Assembly: GCA_027082875.1 (NCBI GenBank)
Contig: JALWTK010000202.1
Span: 1 to 33,855, forward strand
Origin: Sulfurimonas sp.
GTDB lineage: Bacteria > Campylobacterota > Campylobacteria > Campylobacterales > Sulfurimonadaceae
DNA: 33,855 bases
Reading direction: 5' to 3'
Positions 1 through 9,001 of the stretch are shown here, piece after piece. The translations under genes and the position numbers were made by a program. The notes under the pieces were generated by a model. The model had not been told where the DNA came from. It did no database searches and saw only the letters and a program-made list of their open reading frames with translations. Each line of letters begins with the position of its first letter. The stretch's first letter is position 1.

Positions 1-725
1 GTATAAATCTTCATGAAAAATCTGATAGGCTCAAACACTCCATAGCTTATGTAGCCCAGTACTTCGGTCTCTATGATGAACTCACTGTCTTAGAAAACCT
101 CAAGTTTTATGCCTCACTTTATAAAGACCAAAATGAAAAGACTCTTTTAACACTCTTAGAAAAATACCAAATACTAAACTTCAAAGATGCAAAAGCAGGC
201 AGTCTTAGTGGTGGGTATAAACGCAGACTCTCTATGTGTTGTGCACTCTCACATGACCCGGAAGTAATATTTCTAGATGAGCCTACCGCAGGAATAGACC
301 CTGTAACGCGGAAGGCTCTTTGGGATATTTTCTATGACCTTGCCGAAGAAGGAAAAACACTCTTTCTCACAACACACTATATGGAAGAGGCACAAAGATG
401 TAATCGTATCGCTTTTTTAAGTAAAGGCAAAAAAGTCATAGAGGGAACACCTAAAGAGGTGCAAAACTCTTTGAATGAATTTAACATCTATAAAAATACG
501 CAGAAGTTTGCACATAAACTTCTTCGAGAGTTGAAAAAAAATGAAAATATTCACTTTATCAATCAGTTTGGAGATGAGCTACGTTTTGTGGTAAAAAAAG
601 CCTTAAGCAAAGAAGCACTTGCTGAGTTACTTGCACCTTATATAGAAGAGAAGGTACACTTAGAGCTAGCCGAGCCTAACTTAGAAGATGTATTTATAGC
701 GCTCACTCAAGAGGAGCAAAAATGA
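1..725 (+). CDS. ABC transporter ATP-binding protein (5' truncated)
   Basis: ATPase subunit of an ABC-2 type exporter. The ORF track starts at an internal ATG (234), but the same frame is open back to base 3, so the gene enters from outside the window and lacks its Walker A. Visible in order: Q-loop region (YVAQYFGLYDELTVLENL), signature motif LSGGYKRRL, Walker B VIFLDEPTAGIDP, and the switch histidine in LFLTTHYMEEA. The C-terminal ~80 residues are the accessory region typical of drug/lipid-type ABC-2 ATPases. The stop overlaps the start of the permease (ATGA), which indicates translational coupling. Substrate is unknown; family knowledge suggests drug, lipid or polymer export. Confidence 0.93.
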   Translation, partial: INLHEKSDRLKHSIAYVAQYFGLYDELTVLENLKFYASLYKDQNEKTLLTLLEKYQILNFKDAKAGSLSGGYKRRLSMCCALSHDPEVIFLDEPTAGIDPVTRKALWDIFYDLAEEGKTLFLTTHYMEEAQRCNRIAFLSKGKKVIEGTPKEVQNSLNEFNIYKNTQKFAHKLLRELKKNENIHFINQFGDELRFVVKKALSKEALAELLAPYIEEKVHLELAEPNLEDVFIALTQEEQK

Positions 726-1849
726 ACATCATAAAAGCACTCGCAAAAAAAGAGTTTATGCAGCTCAAAAGTGAACCTCGTTTGATTGGATTTATCATTT
801 TTATGCCTATCTTAATGCTTATACTCTTCGGTTATGCACTCAAACTTGAGCCAAAAAATGTAAAAATGGCTTATGTAGATAAGGATAAATCCTACTTCTC
901 TAATCTTATCAAAACAAATATTTGGTCTGATGGTTATTTTAAACTTTACAAGGTCAACTCCAAAAAGCAGATAATAGAAGATATTCGTTCAGGTAAAGCA
1001 AGTGCCGGTCTCTTCATCCAAAAAACATTTTCCAGAGAGCTCACAGACAATGCTCAGCCACATCTGCAGTTTTTTGTAGATGGAACCATGCCCTCTCTTG
1101 CAACTTCGATGAAAAATAACTCTGGTGCTATCAATGACTCTGCTGTTACTAATGATATGTACTTTTTAAATGCAGATACGAAAAATGTTATCATCGCTAA
1201 AGATCCTTTTGTCATAGATACAAAAGTTCTTTTTAATAAGCAAGAGAAAGAGACATGGTTTTTTCTCCCCTCCGTTATAGGTGTACTTATTATGCAAATT
1301 TCACTTATACTTACTGGTATTAGTATGGTTCGAGAGAAAGAGAACAACACCTTAGAGCAGTTACTTGTAGCCCCTATTAGTAGGACTCAGCTTATCATTG
1401 CAAAGATTCTTCCCTACTCACTTATAGGGCTTTTTGAGTTTTACTTTATTTTAGCACTTGGGTATTTTATCTTTGATTTACCTCTGCCTCCTAGTGCTTA
1501 TCTCTCTCTAGTACCACTAAGTATAGTCTATGTCGGAGCGATGATGGCACTTGGGCTTTTTATCTCTGTCATTTCACAAACACAACAGCAGGCTATGTTT
1601 ATCGCTATCTTTATCATCATTCCTTCTGTTTTACTCTCGGGAATGATATTTCCCATAGAGGCTATGCCCTCTTTTATTCAGCCCATAGCATATATCTTTC
1701 CACTCACTTATTTTAATGAGATTATTCGGGGTATCTTGATAAAAGAGACACTTTTTAGAGACTTAAGTCTGGACTATCTCGCACTTTTTAGCTTTATTCT
1801 CTTTTTCTCAGTTACAAGTATCTTAAAGTTTAAAAGGTATATAGGCTAA
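722..1849 (+). CDS. ABC-2 type permease (YhhJ/YbhR/YbhS-like)
   Basis: Inner-membrane permease partner of the preceding ATPase, 375 aa, the usual size for YhhJ/YbhR-type ABC-2 permeases. Topology read from sequence: one transmembrane helix near residues 20-40, a large extracytoplasmic domain (about 45-175), then five helices in the C-terminal half (about 176-200, 222-250, 258-283, 288-311, 350-370). The segment MVREKENNTLEQLLVAPISRTQLIIAKILPY is the conserved ABC-2 coupling region. The start overlaps the ATPase stop by four bases. In related loci a periplasmic adaptor (HlyD/MFP) lies upstream; here that would be outside the window. Transported substrate cannot be inferred. Confidence 0.92.
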   Translation: MNIIKALAKKEFMQLKSEPRLIGFIIFMPILMLILFGYALKLEPKNVKMAYVDKDKSYFSNLIKTNIWSDGYFKLYKVNSKKQIIEDIRSGKASAGLFIQKTFSRELTDNAQPHLQFFVDGTMPSLATSMKNNSGAINDSAVTNDMYFLNADTKNVIIAKDPFVIDTKVLFNKQEKETWFFLPSVIGVLIMQISLILTGISMVREKENNTLEQLLVAPISRTQLIIAKILPYSLIGLFEFYFILALGYFIFDLPLPPSAYLSLVPLSIVYVGAMMALGLFISVISQTQQQAMFIAIFIIIPSVLLSGMIFPIEAMPSFIQPIAYIFPLTYFNEIIRGILIKETLFRDLSLDYLALFSFILFFSVTSILKFKRYIG

Positions 1850-1867
1850 TCTAAAGTAAATTTACCC

Positions 1868-1873
1868 TATAAT
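1868..1873 (+). promoter_or_regulatory. -10 box for the histidine kinase operon
   Basis: TATAAT in the 53-base gap between the permease stop and the kinase start, about 30 bases before the TTG start, with GGAGA between them as ribosome-binding site. No convincing -35 box, as is usual in Campylobacterota. Confidence 0.5.
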
Positions 1874-1902
1874 AAAAGAAAAATAGTGGAGAATTTTTAC
1901 TT

Positions 1903-3333
1903 TTGCCTAATACATTATCAGCCAAATTTACAGTTTTTTTCTGGTCTATTTTTTTTATTATCAATCTTGGAATTTATCTTTTTGCCACGGGATATCTCAA
2001 AGATATTCTGCTCTCAAGTGAGAGAGAAAAAGTTGAACTTCTCGTAAATACCTTAGAGCCTGTCCTAGCTATCAACCTCTCTTTTGAACAAACAGCGGAG
2101 CTAGAACAACTCCTTGAGACAATTTACAAAGTCCCAAACATTACAGAGGTCTCACTTGTTTCACAAAACTACAAAAAAGAACTTTTAGGAAAACAAGATA
2201 CATCCAGACAAAGAAGTTACAAAACTTCTCTCCATGACCCACTTACAAAGCGAAAAATAGCAACATTAACTCTCCACTACTCAAATAAAAACCTACTTTT
2301 AGTCGAAAGGAAAATTAAAATTGCAATGTTTAGTGCCTTTGCTTTTGCTCTACTGCTCTTTTTATTTTTCTATCTCCTTATAAAAAAAGAGCTTAACATA
2401 CTCAACTATATCTCAAGTACACTAGAGAGATATTCACAAGATAAAAAAATCAAAATTATAGAAGTAAAAAATACAACAAGTGAGATTAAGACCATTGCGA
2501 ATGTTGCCAACACTATGATGCAAAATATCTCATCAAATCTTACAGAGCTTCAATCATTTAACCAAAGACTCGAGAATGAGGTTTATACACAAGTAGCGAA
2601 ACTCCAAAATCAAGAGAAAATGATGATCCACCAGTCTCGCCAAGCTGCCATGGGTGAGATGTTAGAGTCCATAGCCCACCAGTGGAGACAGCCCCTTAAC
2701 ATCATAGGGCTCGCCTCATCAAACTTAGAACTAGAGAACTCTTTAGGTATCCATAATCAAGAAAATTTTCAAGAAAAGATGACTATTATCTCAGATAATA
2801 TCAACTATATGTCCAGTACCATTGATGACTTTCGAGACTTTCTCAACCCAAATAGAGAACAGCAACTCTTCAATCCTTCAGATGTTATAGAAGAAGTACT
2901 CAAGATTCTTAAAGCACAACTCTCTAACAACAAGATTACCTTAACTATAGATAGAGATGATACTATTGAATTTTATGGGGTAGAAAATGAGTTTAAACAG
3001 GTACTTTTTGTACTCATAAACAACTCAAAAGATGCTATTAAATCCCAACAAGAACAAGGCTTACTTACAGAAGGAAAAATCCATATCTCCATATATGCTA
3101 AAAATAATAGTATCTCCTTATGTGACAATGGAGGAGGTATCCCCAAAGATATCATCAACTCAATCTTTGATCCTTACTTTACAACGAAGTTTGCTTCTTC
3201 TGGTACAGGTATAGGTCTCTACATAGCAAAAAATATCATCACATCGCGTATGCAAGGTGAACTTCATGTCAAAAATACCGATGAGGGATGCTGCTTCACA
3301 ATTCTTCAATCTCATAAAAATCTACAGGAATAA
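1903..3333 (+). CDS. Membrane sensor histidine kinase
   Basis: Orthodox sensor kinase, 476 aa. TM1 lies around residues 9-30, a periplasmic sensor domain around 31-140 and TM2 around 142-165, followed by a linker and coiled coil. The HisKA motif is GEMLESIAHQWRQPLN with phospho-acceptor His259. The HATPase_c domain shows N box VLFVLINNSKDAI, G1 DNGGGIP, F box FDPYFTTK and G2 GTGIGLYIAK. All catalytic boxes are intact. The TTG start is supported by GGAGA ten bases upstream; the first internal Met comes far beyond TM1. No response regulator is adjacent, so the partner is encoded elsewhere. A TonB-dependent receptor starts three bases after the stop, so the kinase probably senses an envelope signal linked to it. 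Confidence 0.93.
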   Translation: MPNTLSAKFTVFFWSIFFIINLGIYLFATGYLKDILLSSEREKVELLVNTLEPVLAINLSFEQTAELEQLLETIYKVPNITEVSLVSQNYKKELLGKQDTSRQRSYKTSLHDPLTKRKIATLTLHYSNKNLLLVERKIKIAMFSAFAFALLLFLFFYLLIKKELNILNYISSTLERYSQDKKIKIIEVKNTTSEIKTIANVANTMMQNISSNLTELQSFNQRLENEVYTQVAKLQNQEKMMIHQSRQAAMGEMLESIAHQWRQPLNIIGLASSNLELENSLGIHNQENFQEKMTIISDNINYMSSTIDDFRDFLNPNREQQLFNPSDVIEEVLKILKAQLSNNKITLTIDRDDTIEFYGVENEFKQVLFVLINNSKDAIKSQQEQGLLTEGKIHISIYAKNNSISLCDNGGGIPKDIINSIFDPYFTTKFASSGTGIGLYIAKNIITSRMQGELHVKNTDEGCCFTILQSHKNLQE

Positions 3334-3336
3334 TAT

Positions 3337-5325
3337 ATGAAATATACTTTTAGACTACTTCTACTCACCCCAATTCTTCTTTTTGGAGAGGCACAACAAG
3401 AGTTTAACCTCCTTGAAGATCTTGATAATGCTTCACAGATCAGTACAAGAACAAAACTTAACATGAACCAAACGCCTTCAGTCGTTTCTGTACTCCATGC
3501 AAGCGAGCTACAAAAACTGGGAATCACTGATGTTTATGGTGCTCTTGAAACAGTTCCAGGTGTAGAAGTTTCTATGGGTATTGGTGGTGGAAAACAGATA
3601 AGTATGCGTGGAAATAAGTCTATAGTGACAGATAAACTCAAGTTTATGGTTGATGGTGTAAGTATAAATGCTGAGCTCAGTGGAGCAAATCATTTCTATC
3701 TCAATATGCCTATAGAGCAGATTGAGCGTATAGAGATAATTCGTGGTCCTGCTTCTGCACTTTATGGTTCTTTTGCAAATATTGGAGTTATTAACATCAT
3801 CACAAAAGCGGCTACTCATAAAAAAAGTATCTATTATGGAAGATTTTCTAGTGAGGGTTCAAGCAACCTAGGATTCACACAAAATGTAAACTCTAAAGAT
3901 ATGAAAATAGCCCTCTCTGCATTCGGACAAAAAAACGACTATTCTCAAGAATATGACAACTATTCAAAACTTCCAACACAAGGGCCATTTACCTCTTATG
4001 AAGATTTTACAGATAGCTCACTTGCTCTAAATCTCGAGCTCTATAAGAATATCCACTTCCTCTCACGATATCTACAACATGACACACAAAACTACTTTGG
4101 TTATGGAGCAGCACCTATAATACAAGATCCTAAAAATATTGCTCACACCTCGTGGATCAATGAGCTTGAATATACTCCATATATCACAAAAGATCTCTCT
4201 GCTGACTTAAAAGCAGGATATAAAACATATAGTATGATAGGAGAAGCGAGACTTTATCCAACAACCTTACTAGGTACTCCTTCAGACTTTATTGGCTCAG
4301 GAAACTACAAAGAGCAAAAATACTATACAGATCTCTCACTCAAATATAAACTCTCTAGTAATGATATTATCATGGGAGCCTACTTTGCACAGACACGAGC
4401 AGATAATACGACTTATTATGTAAATGATTATCACACACCTCCTACACCAGTATCTGATAAAACTATTTATGCTCTGCCAAATGGTGGTTTAGCAGAGCAC
4501 ATCAAACGCACTCAATATGCCCTATATCTCAGTGATATCATCAACTTTAATGAGAAATGGAGTGCAAATATAGGTCTTCGTTACGATAACTATTCTGATG
4601 CACAGAACTCATTTTCTCCTAAGCTTGCACTCCTTTATAACCTCAATGAAAAACAGAGCTATAAACTCCTATATCAGCGCTCTTTTCGGGCTCCCTCTCT
4701 TGTAGAGATGTATGGGTCTTACACACCATTTATTGGAGATCCTGAGTTACATTCTGAGACTATAGATACCGTAGAGTTCGCCTACAGATACCAAAGAAAT
4801 TTTCAAAGTTGGATGGGTATGAATCTTTTCTATTCTCAAACTCAGAACTTTATCTACAGAGATCCTACTTTTCATCTTAAAAATGGAGCAGATACAAACT
4901 CTTATGGTCTAGAGTTAGAATTTAAACAGGCACTGCTTAGTGTCGCTTCTCTACAGGGGAACTATAGCTATATAGACAACAGATATAAGGATAACAGCTC
5001 TGTACCCCTAAGTGCTAAACATCTTGCCAATCTAATGCTCTCGTATAAGCTCATGCATAACTTTCACTCAGGAACACACCTTCGCTACGTAGGTAAGAGA
5101 GAACGCGAAGAGTCAGATACAAGAGAAGCACTTGATGCTTACACAACTCTTGACCAAACTTTTACCTACATGTATAAAGATATCTCTCTTCAAGCAAGTG
5201 TAAAAAATATTTTTGATGCAGATGTTAGCTTTGTTGCTCCAATAGGAAGTAATGGTACATATCTTGATGACTTAGCACAAACTGGCCGTACTTTTTGGCT
5301 TAGTGCACAGTGGGAGTTTGAGTGA
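3337..5325 (+). CDS. TonB-dependent outer-membrane receptor
   Basis: Outer-membrane beta-barrel receptor, 662 aa, with a signal peptide (MKYTFRLLLLTPILLFGEA). The plug domain occupies about residues 45-155: SVVSVLHASELQKLGITD, VPGVEVSMG, SMRGNKS, then the conserved RIEIIRGPASALYGSFANIGVINIITK. The rest shows alternating aromatic strands of a 22-stranded barrel, with the receptor hallmark YQRSFRAPSLVEMYG. The last residues are WEFE rather than a terminal aromatic. AGGA upstream of ATG is the ribosome-binding site. The gene is tightly packed between the kinase and a small exported protein. The ligand (siderophore, cobalamin, metal or other) cannot be named from sequence. Confidence 0.93.
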   Translation: MKYTFRLLLLTPILLFGEAQQEFNLLEDLDNASQISTRTKLNMNQTPSVVSVLHASELQKLGITDVYGALETVPGVEVSMGIGGGKQISMRGNKSIVTDKLKFMVDGVSINAELSGANHFYLNMPIEQIERIEIIRGPASALYGSFANIGVINIITKAATHKKSIYYGRFSSEGSSNLGFTQNVNSKDMKIALSAFGQKNDYSQEYDNYSKLPTQGPFTSYEDFTDSSLALNLELYKNIHFLSRYLQHDTQNYFGYGAAPIIQDPKNIAHTSWINELEYTPYITKDLSADLKAGYKTYSMIGEARLYPTTLLGTPSDFIGSGNYKEQKYYTDLSLKYKLSSNDIIMGAYFAQTRADNTTYYVNDYHTPPTPVSDKTIYALPNGGLAEHIKRTQYALYLSDIINFNEKWSANIGLRYDNYSDAQNSFSPKLALLYNLNEKQSYKLLYQRSFRAPSLVEMYGSYTPFIGDPELHSETIDTVEFAYRYQRNFQSWMGMNLFYSQTQNFIYRDPTFHLKNGADTNSYGLELEFKQALLSVASLQGNYSYIDNRYKDNSSVPLSAKHLANLMLSYKLMHNFHSGTHLRYVGKREREESDTREALDAYTTLDQTFTYMYKDISLQASVKNIFDADVSFVAPIGSNGTYLDDLAQTGRTFWLSAQWEFE

Positions 5326-5846
5326 TACAAAAACTCTTTTTTCTCTTTTTGCTCTTTGTAGCAAATCTATCAGCACTAGAGTATGATGAAACCATACTAG
5401 AACTTGAAGCGAAGCTTTTTCCTAAGATGATTCTCTTAAGTGATGGCATAAAAAAGGAGAGTGACACTCTAAGTATCTATATCATTGCACAAGAAGTTGA
5501 TAATAAAAGTGCCGAGTATTTCAAGACACTTATTCTCTCAAACTATCCAAAAAAGATCTCAGGTAAAAAAATTGAGGTAAGTATAAAAGAGTTTGTAGCG
5601 TTTAAGACAAAGCCTGATGCTATTATTGTACTTGATTATGATGGGGAAAAACTCACAGAGATAGCGAACTGGGCAAACACTCATAAGGTTATATCTCTTG
5701 CTTACGATCCATACTATATGAGTTATGGTTTACTTGCTTCTCTATACATTGGAAAAGCAACTAAGCCATATCTTAACAGTGCAGTTATAAAAAAATACGA
5801 TTTTAGCTTTAATCCCTACCTCTTAAAACTCTCAAAGTTTTACTAG
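5322..5846 (+). CDS. Exported protein, possibly YfiR-like
   Basis: Protein of 174 aa with a clear signal peptide (MIQKLFFLFLLFVANLSALEYDE), so periplasmic. GTG start, with the preceding receptor's TGA stop nested in it (GTGA), meaning translational coupling. The mature part has alternating alpha/beta character: LFPKMILLSDGI, an ILSNYP segment, a buried strand DAIIVLDYDG, and a late motif GLLASLYIGKATKPYLN. The layout and the receptor/sensor neighbourhood recall YfiR-type (DUF4154) periplasmic proteins, which often sit beside TonB receptors and membrane sensors, but the match is by impression only. An alternative is a periplasmic ligand-binding accessory of the receptor. Function not recognised with certainty. 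Confidence 0.8.
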   Translation: MIQKLFFLFLLFVANLSALEYDETILELEAKLFPKMILLSDGIKKESDTLSIYIIAQEVDNKSAEYFKTLILSNYPKKISGKKIEVSIKEFVAFKTKPDAIIVLDYDGEKLTEIANWANTHKVISLAYDPYYMSYGLLASLYIGKATKPYLNSAVIKKYDFSFNPYLLKLSKFY

Positions 5847-5865
5847 TAAAAATCTTACTTTTTAT
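5844..5865 (+). terminator. Weak candidate terminator between convergent genes
   Basis: AGTAA-(AAATC... spacer)-TTACT followed by TTTTATTTT overlaps the stop of the exported protein gene. The stem is only five AT-rich pairs, so strength is doubtful. The helicase gene converges here with eight bases between stops. Confidence 0.3.
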
Positions 5866-7951
5866 TTTCTATCTCTTCTTCTTTTTCAGCATGTTTCATT
5901 ACCATCGCTCTATAAGCATCATCTTTTGGGACTAAGCCCGCTTCATAAAGAAACTGACTCGCTAAGAAGTTCTGTTTTTTTACCTTGTCATATCTTGCAA
6001 AACTCAAAAAGAGTATATCTTTTGCCCGTGTAACTGCTACATAAAAGAGGCGACGCTCTTCATCGAGACTTCCACCTCGTTGCATCAGTTTTCTGTTTGG
6101 AAAACGCCCATCCATAAGGTCAACTACATAAACTTCTTTATACTCTAGTCCCTTACTCGCATGAACAGAGAGAAGATTTACCCCCTCGCCTTGCGTTAGG
6201 TCTGAAGAACCAAGTATCATGGCGTTTAAAAAACGCTCATGCTCTAAGTAGGGTTTTGTGAGCTCTTTTAGGAGTAGATTTTTTCGCTCTATTCTTGTCA
6301 ATGCTTCTGTCTTTTGCTTCTCATCTATACTTCCATCTTTAAGTGTTGCTCGCTTTGTCGCTAAGACATCGGCTATATACTTAAAGAGTTCTGACTTGGT
6401 TATCTTATCTACCACTGTAGTCGGCTTTTTCACACCCTTAAGGTCACGAAAGAGAAGATAAAAGTTATGTACAAACGCAGCAGACTCTTTTGTAAGGCGT
6501 GGGTGTTTAAGTACTGGGTTTTTCATAAATTTTGGCTCAAAACCTAGCTTAGCATACTTCCCTACAGCTCCTAGTTCTAAAAACTCATCAAAGAGCCCAA
6601 GTTGTCGGTTGAGCTTGCGTTTCTCAAAAGGATTACTCATAGACTCATCAGGTGCATACAGACCATAAAACATACTTCCCTGCCCTAAGGTCTTGAGTGC
6701 AAGATAAAGCTCTTTTGCCATAGCTGAGCCTATCCCACGAGCAAACTCAAAGAGGTGTATAAACGCCATCATATCAGACTCATTGACAAGCAGAGTGTAG
6801 AGGTCAAGAATAGCTTTTACTTCTCTGGCATCAAAAAAACTTGTACCACCCTTGCGTTTACAAGGGATATCCAGCTCACGAAGCCCTACTTCTATACCAT
6901 CAGCCGAAGAGTTGTTACGAAAAATAACTGCTATCTCTTCATGTGGCGTTTGGGAGTCTCGTATCATCGCAGCTATGGCATGGTACTGATCGAAAAGCTC
7001 ATCAAACGCGATAAGACTCGGTGCCTTCGCATCAAAATTTCGTGTCACTTCTAACTGCTTAGGATAGATACGTTCATTATGTTCTATCACCTTAGTAGCG
7101 AGTGAAAGGATAGGTCTTGAGGAGCGGTAGTTCTTTGTCAGAGTGTGGACATGAGCCTCAGGAAACTTCTTCGTAAATCCTCCGATAATACCTATGTCTG
7201 CACCATTAAACGCATAGATACTCTGGTCATAATCTCCTACACAAAAGAGTGAGGGTGGATTCATCACATCTATAAGTGTTCCTTGAAGGGCATTTGTATC
7301 TTGATACTCATCAACTAGTACTTCTTTATAACCCAAATCCTTTGTCTTACACATCTCACGGAAGTTGAGTAAAAGGTCGTTAAAGTTTACAAACCCATAC
7401 TCGTGTTTTAACTTCTCGAACTCATCAACAACATCAGCATATATAATAGCAAACTGAGAGTGTTCTTCATACTTCTCTTTGACCCAGTCTTCGAAGTTTT
7501 TTTCTAACTCAGTGTTTTGATAAAAGGAGTACATATCGTAGAGGTGATTTCCACCGTAAGGTGTTACATCAGCATCTATGTGAGAAAAGTTACGTTTTTC
7601 AAAAACAGAACGGAAAAGTGTTTTTAACTCGCGTTGCTGTTTTAAGACCACTCGTTTATCATGTTTTTTAAGCCATCTGTAGCTCACTGCATGAAAGGTT
7701 CCGGCATCTATCTTTCCTGCAACTCCTTTTCCAAAGTACTCCGCCACACGGGCGACCATTTCAGCGGCTGCTTTGTTGGTAAATGTAAGGAGGAGTATCT
7801 CACTTGGCTGTATGTTTTGTGCAAGAAGATGACCGATACGACCTACTATGGTAGAGGTTTTTCCAGTCCCGGCAGAAGCGATGATAAGGTTTTGGGCATA
7901 CGAAGAGGTAGCGGCTGCATACTGTTCTTCATTTAAACGTGATAAAGGCAT
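5855..7951 (-). CDS. UvrD/PcrA/Rep-type superfamily 1A DNA helicase
   Basis: ATP-dependent 3'-5' helicase for repair or replication restart. Motifs in order: Q motif LNEEQ, Walker A IIASAGTGKTS, Ia LLLTFTNKAAAEMV, motif II VLVDEYQDTNALQ, motif III GDYDQSIYAFNGAD, motif IV TLTKNYRSS, motif V LLSVHASKGLEYKEVYVV, motif VI RRLFYVAVTRAKD. All look intact. The track begins at a TTG (7987), but the ATG at 7951 (MPLSRLNEEQ) starts just before the Q motif and gives 698 aa. It has no Shine-Dalgarno and follows a TATAAT by six bases, so the message may be leaderless. It converges with the exported-protein gene. uvrD, pcrA and rep cannot be separated by eye. Confidence 0.93.
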   Translation of the reverse strand: MPLSRLNEEQYAAATSSYAQNLIIASAGTGKTSTIVGRIGHLLAQNIQPSEILLLTFTNKAAAEMVARVAEYFGKGVAGKIDAGTFHAVSYRWLKKHDKRVVLKQQRELKTLFRSVFEKRNFSHIDADVTPYGGNHLYDMYSFYQNTELEKNFEDWVKEKYEEHSQFAIIYADVVDEFEKLKHEYGFVNFNDLLLNFREMCKTKDLGYKEVLVDEYQDTNALQGTLIDVMNPPSLFCVGDYDQSIYAFNGADIGIIGGFTKKFPEAHVHTLTKNYRSSRPILSLATKVIEHNERIYPKQLEVTRNFDAKAPSLIAFDELFDQYHAIAAMIRDSQTPHEEIAVIFRNNSSADGIEVGLRELDIPCKRKGGTSFFDAREVKAILDLYTLLVNESDMMAFIHLFEFARGIGSAMAKELYLALKTLGQGSMFYGLYAPDESMSNPFEKRKLNRQLGLFDEFLELGAVGKYAKLGFEPKFMKNPVLKHPRLTKESAAFVHNFYLLFRDLKGVKKPTTVVDKITKSELFKYIADVLATKRATLKDGSIDEKQKTEALTRIERKNLLLKELTKPYLEHERFLNAMILGSSDLTQGEGVNLLSVHASKGLEYKEVYVVDLMDGRFPNRKLMQRGGSLDEERRLFYVAVTRAKDILFLSFARYDKVKKQNFLASQFLYEAGLVPKDDAYRAMVMKHAEKEEEIENKK

Positions 7952-7957
7952 TTTGCA

Positions 7958-7963
7958 ATTATA
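7958..7963 (-). promoter_or_regulatory. -10 box of the helicase gene
   Basis: AAGCTATAATTGC on the minus strand. The box ends six bases before the preferred ATG, so transcription would begin at or next to the start codon (leaderless mRNA). Confidence 0.45.
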
Positions 7964-8077
7964 GCTTGGGGAGTTTAAAGCTTGCAAATATTTGTTACAA
8001 TTTTATCAAAAAGAATTCCTTTTCAATAAAAGATATATATTGTCTCTCACTTATGCAATGAAGTAGATGTAAAATGA

Positions 8078-8083
8078 TATAAT
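8078..8083 (+). promoter_or_regulatory. Extended -10 promoter of the GGDEF gene
   Basis: TGATATAAT (extended TGn plus TATAAT), about 28 bases before the ATG at 8112, in the gap between the divergent helicase and GGDEF genes. Confidence 0.5.
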
Positions 8084-8111
8084 TCTTTATCTAACTAAAA
8101 GATTGTACACA

Positions 8112-8942
8112 ATGACAGCTGATACCAAAATATTACAGATTATTTCAAATGAGACTAAAGATTCTATCAACCAGATGAATGTAGTTACACCTTCTGTATA
8201 TGCCTCTATATTTACAAATTTCTCTAAAGAACATGATGCAGAGATAGAAGATGATTCGGATCTTGCTAATGATATTCTTACACAAGAGTGTTCTACTTTA
8301 ACACAGATGCAAGAGTCAACTTCACAAAATGTCATGCACCTTAGTGAACACACAGAAAAAGCGATTACTGCTATTCAAGAAAAAGATGAAACGGCTCTTA
8401 GTGCTGTTTTAGAAGAGACTCAGAAGCTTAAAGCAGAACTAGAGAAGCTTAAAGAGGCAGTTTATCTAGATGAACTCACTCATATACACAACAGAAAATG
8501 GCTTAATGACCAAAAGTTAGAAAATGGTACAACACTCTTTAAAGAGGATGGTGTTTTAGCGATGATAGACCTCAACTACTTCAAGCTTATCAATGACACA
8601 CATGGACACCTTATAGGTGATAAAATTTTGATGTTTCTCTCTAATGAACTTAAAAAGACAGGCTTTGATGTGATACGTTTTGGTGGTGATGAGTTTATTG
8701 TTCTTTTTCCAAAAAATATCAGTGCCAAACATGCCTTTGAAACACTCAGCAAGCTACGAGAGACTATTCTTAAGAAAAAATTCAAATCAAAAACCACTCT
8801 TTTTAAAGTTAGTTTTTCTATTGGTGTGAGTGAGTATACTACAAAAGATGAACTCGCATCAGCAATAGAGCTCGCTGATAAACATATGTATGAAGATAAA
8901 CTCAGTATAAAAAAGAGAGTTACAGGTATAGATATAGAGTAA
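8112..8942 (+). CDS. GGDEF diguanylate cyclase, soluble
   Basis: Probable c-di-GMP synthase of 276 aa. The N-terminal ~110 residues are acidic and helical, ending in a coiled coil (LEETQKLKAELEKLKEAVYLDELTHIHNR); no transmembrane segment is seen. The GGDEF domain has DLNYFKLINDTHGHLIGD and an intact RFGGDEFIVLF, so catalysis is plausible. The RxxD inhibitory site expected five residues before GGDEF is absent (KTGF there). The track start is a TTG at 8103; I prefer the ATG at 8112, although the Shine-Dalgarno (AAAAGA) is weak. Monocistronic between its own promoter and that of valS. The N-terminal sensory input is not recognised. Confidence 0.88.
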   Translation: MTADTKILQIISNETKDSINQMNVVTPSVYASIFTNFSKEHDAEIEDDSDLANDILTQECSTLTQMQESTSQNVMHLSEHTEKAITAIQEKDETALSAVLEETQKLKAELEKLKEAVYLDELTHIHNRKWLNDQKLENGTTLFKEDGVLAMIDLNYFKLINDTHGHLIGDKILMFLSNELKKTGFDVIRFGGDEFIVLFPKNISAKHAFETLSKLRETILKKKFKSKTTLFKVSFSIGVSEYTTKDELASAIELADKHMYEDKLSIKKRVTGIDIE

Positions 8943-8969
8943 TTTATAAAAGCTTTATGACTATTTAGA

Positions 8970-8975
8970 TATAAT
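8970..8975 (+). promoter_or_regulatory. -10 box of valS
   Basis: TATAAT 26 bases before the valS ATG; a Shine-Dalgarno-like AGGCGA lies between the two. Confidence 0.5.
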
Positions 8976-9001
8976 CGCGTAATTTTAAATTAGGCGAAAT
9001 T

